A stretch of DNA of 64,000 nt, taken from NCBI GenBank assembly GCA_021464245.1, contig JADCRB010000066.1:4624558-4688557 (forward strand), written 5' to 3'. Each line of letters begins with the position of its first letter. Position 1 is the stretch's first letter. This DNA comes from Carallia brachiata. Taxonomy: Eukaryota > Streptophyta > Magnoliopsida > Malpighiales > Rhizophoraceae. Positions 62,501 through 64,000 of this stretch are shown here, one piece after another. The notes under the pieces are model-generated. The model ran no database searches, had not been told where the DNA came from, and saw nothing but the letters and a program-made list of their open reading frames with translations. Made by a program: the position numbers and the translations under genes.

Positions 62501-64000
62501 GTTTCCCCTTTTATATTTGTGCGAGCAAGGAGCATACGTTCATTGTAGTCATCGTCCCGCCTTTTACACTCGTGCAAGCAAGGATTCTGCTCTGCCATTA
62601 TTACTGTCTCGCCTTTAATATTCGCGCAAGTAGGGAGTATTCTTTTGTTGTTGTTGCCATCTCGCCTTTTATGCTCATTCAGGCTAAGAGTCAGCCTTGC
62701 TATTATTACCGTCTCGTTTTTTATGCACTTGTAGGCAAGGAGTCTACTTTTGTTGTGGTTATCGTCACGCCCTTTTTACACATACGGGCTAGGAGTTTGC
62801 TTTGCTGTTGTTGCTGCCTTGCCTTTTATGCCTGTGTAGACAAGGAGTTTACTTTTGTTGTTGTACTTTTTTGTCTTTCCTATTCTTGTGGGCCAGGAGT
62901 CTGCTTTTGTTGTTGTTGTAGTCTCACCTTTTATGGATGTGCGGGCCAGAAGTCTGTTTTGCTGTTGTAATCGCCCCACTTTTATACCGATGCAGGGAGG
63001 GAGTATACTTGTGTTATTGTACTTTACAACCTTTATACTGTGGGTCCTACTTTTGTTGTTGTTGCCGTGTCGTCTTTTGCACCCGTGCTGGCAATGAACA
63101 TGCTTTGTTGTTGCTGTCTCGCCTTTTATACTCGTTCGACAAGGAGTATGCTTTGTTGTTGCCATCTCGCCTTCTATATTCTTGCAAGCAAGGAGTCTAC
63201 TTTTGTTGTTGTTGTCGTTTCGTCTCTTTTATACTCGTACAGGCTAGTGTCTGTTTTGCTATTGTTACTGTCTCGCCTTTTATGATCGCGCAGGCAAGGA
63301 GTATACTTTTATTTTTCTACTTTTTGCCTTTCATATCCTTTCAGGCAAGGAGTCTACTTTTGCTTTTGTTATCGTCTCTGCTTTTATACTCATGCAGGAA
63401 GGAGTTTGGTTTTGTTGCTATTGCTGTCTCGCCTTTTTTACTCATGTGGGTAAGGAGTATACTTTTGTTGTTGTACTTGTTGCCTTCTATACTCTTGCGG
63501 GAAAAGTGCCTGCCTTTATTGTTGTTGTTGTCCCACCTTTTATGCTTTTGCGGGCAATAAGCCTGCTTTTCTATTGTTGTTGTCCCGAATTTTATGCTCG
63601 TGGGGGCAAGGAGTATGCATTTATTATTGTTGTCGTCCCATCTTTTATACCCGTACAAATAAGGAGTCTGCTTTTGTTGTGATTGTTGCCTCCCCTTTTA
63701 TACTTGTGCAGGTAAGGAGTATGCATTGTTATTACTACTTGCCTTTTACACTCATGCAAACAAGGAGTATGCTTTGTTGTTGCCATCTTGCCTTTTACAC
63801 TCTTTTGGGCAAGGAGAATGCTTGGCTATTGCCGTCTCGCCTTTTATACTCATGCGGGCAAGGATTGTGCTTTGTCATTCTTGTCTTGCCTTTTACACTC
63901 GTGTGAGCAGGCAGTATACTTTTGTTGTTGTTGCTGTCTCGTCTTTTATACACGCACGGGTAAGGAGTCCAAGATTGTTGTTGCTACCGTCTCGCCAATT
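59540..64000. repeat. Composite satellite block: 18.9-kb-like then 12.6-kb-like
   Basis: Positions 59540-59960 follow the variant order of 18905-19290, including the rare GTGTAGTCATCGTCTTGC tail and the TTTTTGGACTTTTTCC-like monomer. From about 59870 the text follows 12640-16797 to the window end, where 63984-64000 still matches about 16780-16796. The duplication therefore continues beyond the right edge. Confidence 0.8.

Larger units (their letters stand above)
9053..64000. repeat. Satellite array, ~49-53-bp monomers, head to tail
   Basis: About 55 kb of one tandem repeat runs off the right edge with no orientation change seen. Each monomer has a conserved block GCCTTTTATACTC, then GTGCGGGCAAGGAGT (often CATGTGGG or TTGTGCAG variants), then a short variable trinucleotide (mostly CTG, ATG, CTA or ATA), a (TTG)n tract and a tail. 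Measured spacings between successive CCTTTTAT starts are 53 bp (10233 to 10286; 21539 to 21592) and 51 bp (21330 to 21381). An exact 49-bp tandem copy occurs at 32929-33026. Tail types differ: GCCGTCTC after a long TTG run (53 bp), TACTTTTTG after TTGTTG (51 bp), and GCCGTCTC after a short TTG run (~49 bp). This gives roughly a thousand monomers. The plus strand is rich in T and G and poor in A. No transposon or gene interrupts it. I do not recognise it as a named satellite. Confidence 0.97.

Noticed and set aside
9053..64000. CENP-B-box-like motif in the monomer
   Set aside because: The CTCGTGCGGG part shares only a CG...CGGG look and does not fit the spacing of the motif.
9053..64000. CRISPR-like array (short repeats at regular spacing)
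   Set aside because: The whole monomer is repeated with no unique spacers, and the context is plant nuclear DNA with rDNA and an LTR element.
9053..64000. Telomeric or interstitial telomere repeat
   Set aside because: No TTTAGGG-type tracts were seen; the monomer is unrelated.

Overview
This window looks like heterochromatin from a plant nuclear genome, probably a flowering plant. It holds no gene that looks intact. The plant assignment rests on two things. A 45S rDNA unit on the minus strand has a plant-type 5.8S and short (~200-250 bp) ITS spacers. A Ty3/gypsy chromovirus relic carries a C-terminal chromodomain. I cannot name the species.

Layout. (1) Positions 1-5100 are decayed nuclear rDNA, all on the minus strand. 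Read in transcription order from the right it runs: 5'-truncated 18S (5100-3615), ITS1, 5.8S (3364-3202), ITS2, 25S (2994-580) with an internal loss of about 0.95 kb, a spacer of only ~410 bp (579-169), then an internal 18S piece of a second unit (168-1). Differences from the conserved rRNA sequence are largely C-to-T and G-to-A, so these are pseudogenes. (2) Positions ~5101-9052 are a broken chromovirus. It has an LTR-like region with TATA box and poly(A) signal, a degenerate primer-binding site, a gag relic with a damaged zinc knuckle, and protease, reverse transcriptase and RNase H relics on the plus strand. At ~8635-8642 it switches abruptly to a minus-strand piece encoding the integrase C-terminus and chromodomain. 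The integrase core and 3' LTR are absent. (3) Positions ~9053-64000 (about 55 kb, running off the right edge) are a single head-to-tail satellite with monomers of ~49-53 bp, roughly a thousand copies, with no inversion and no recognisable interruption.

The satellite is the notable content. It is organised at several levels: ~50-bp monomers in subfamilies; higher-order repeats of ~0.57 kb (five copies, 37.2-40.0 kb) and ~1.18 kb (three copies, 55.0-58.25 kb); and multi-kilobase duplications. The largest is a tandem duplication of 27.64-42.78 kb onto 42.78-55.0 kb. A second pair links 12.64-16.80 kb with 59.87-64.0 kb. The most conserved monomer block reads on the minus strand as a strong TATA-box match (TATAAAAGGC) followed by a CAA-rich stretch, so a TATA-like element recurs about every 50 bp across 55 kb.

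The plus-strand satellite consensus has few stop codons in any frame, so long hydrophobic, Cys-rich open frames (up to ~300 codons) appear throughout. These are translations of the repeat and are not annotated as genes. No tRNA, CRISPR array or functional protein gene was found.
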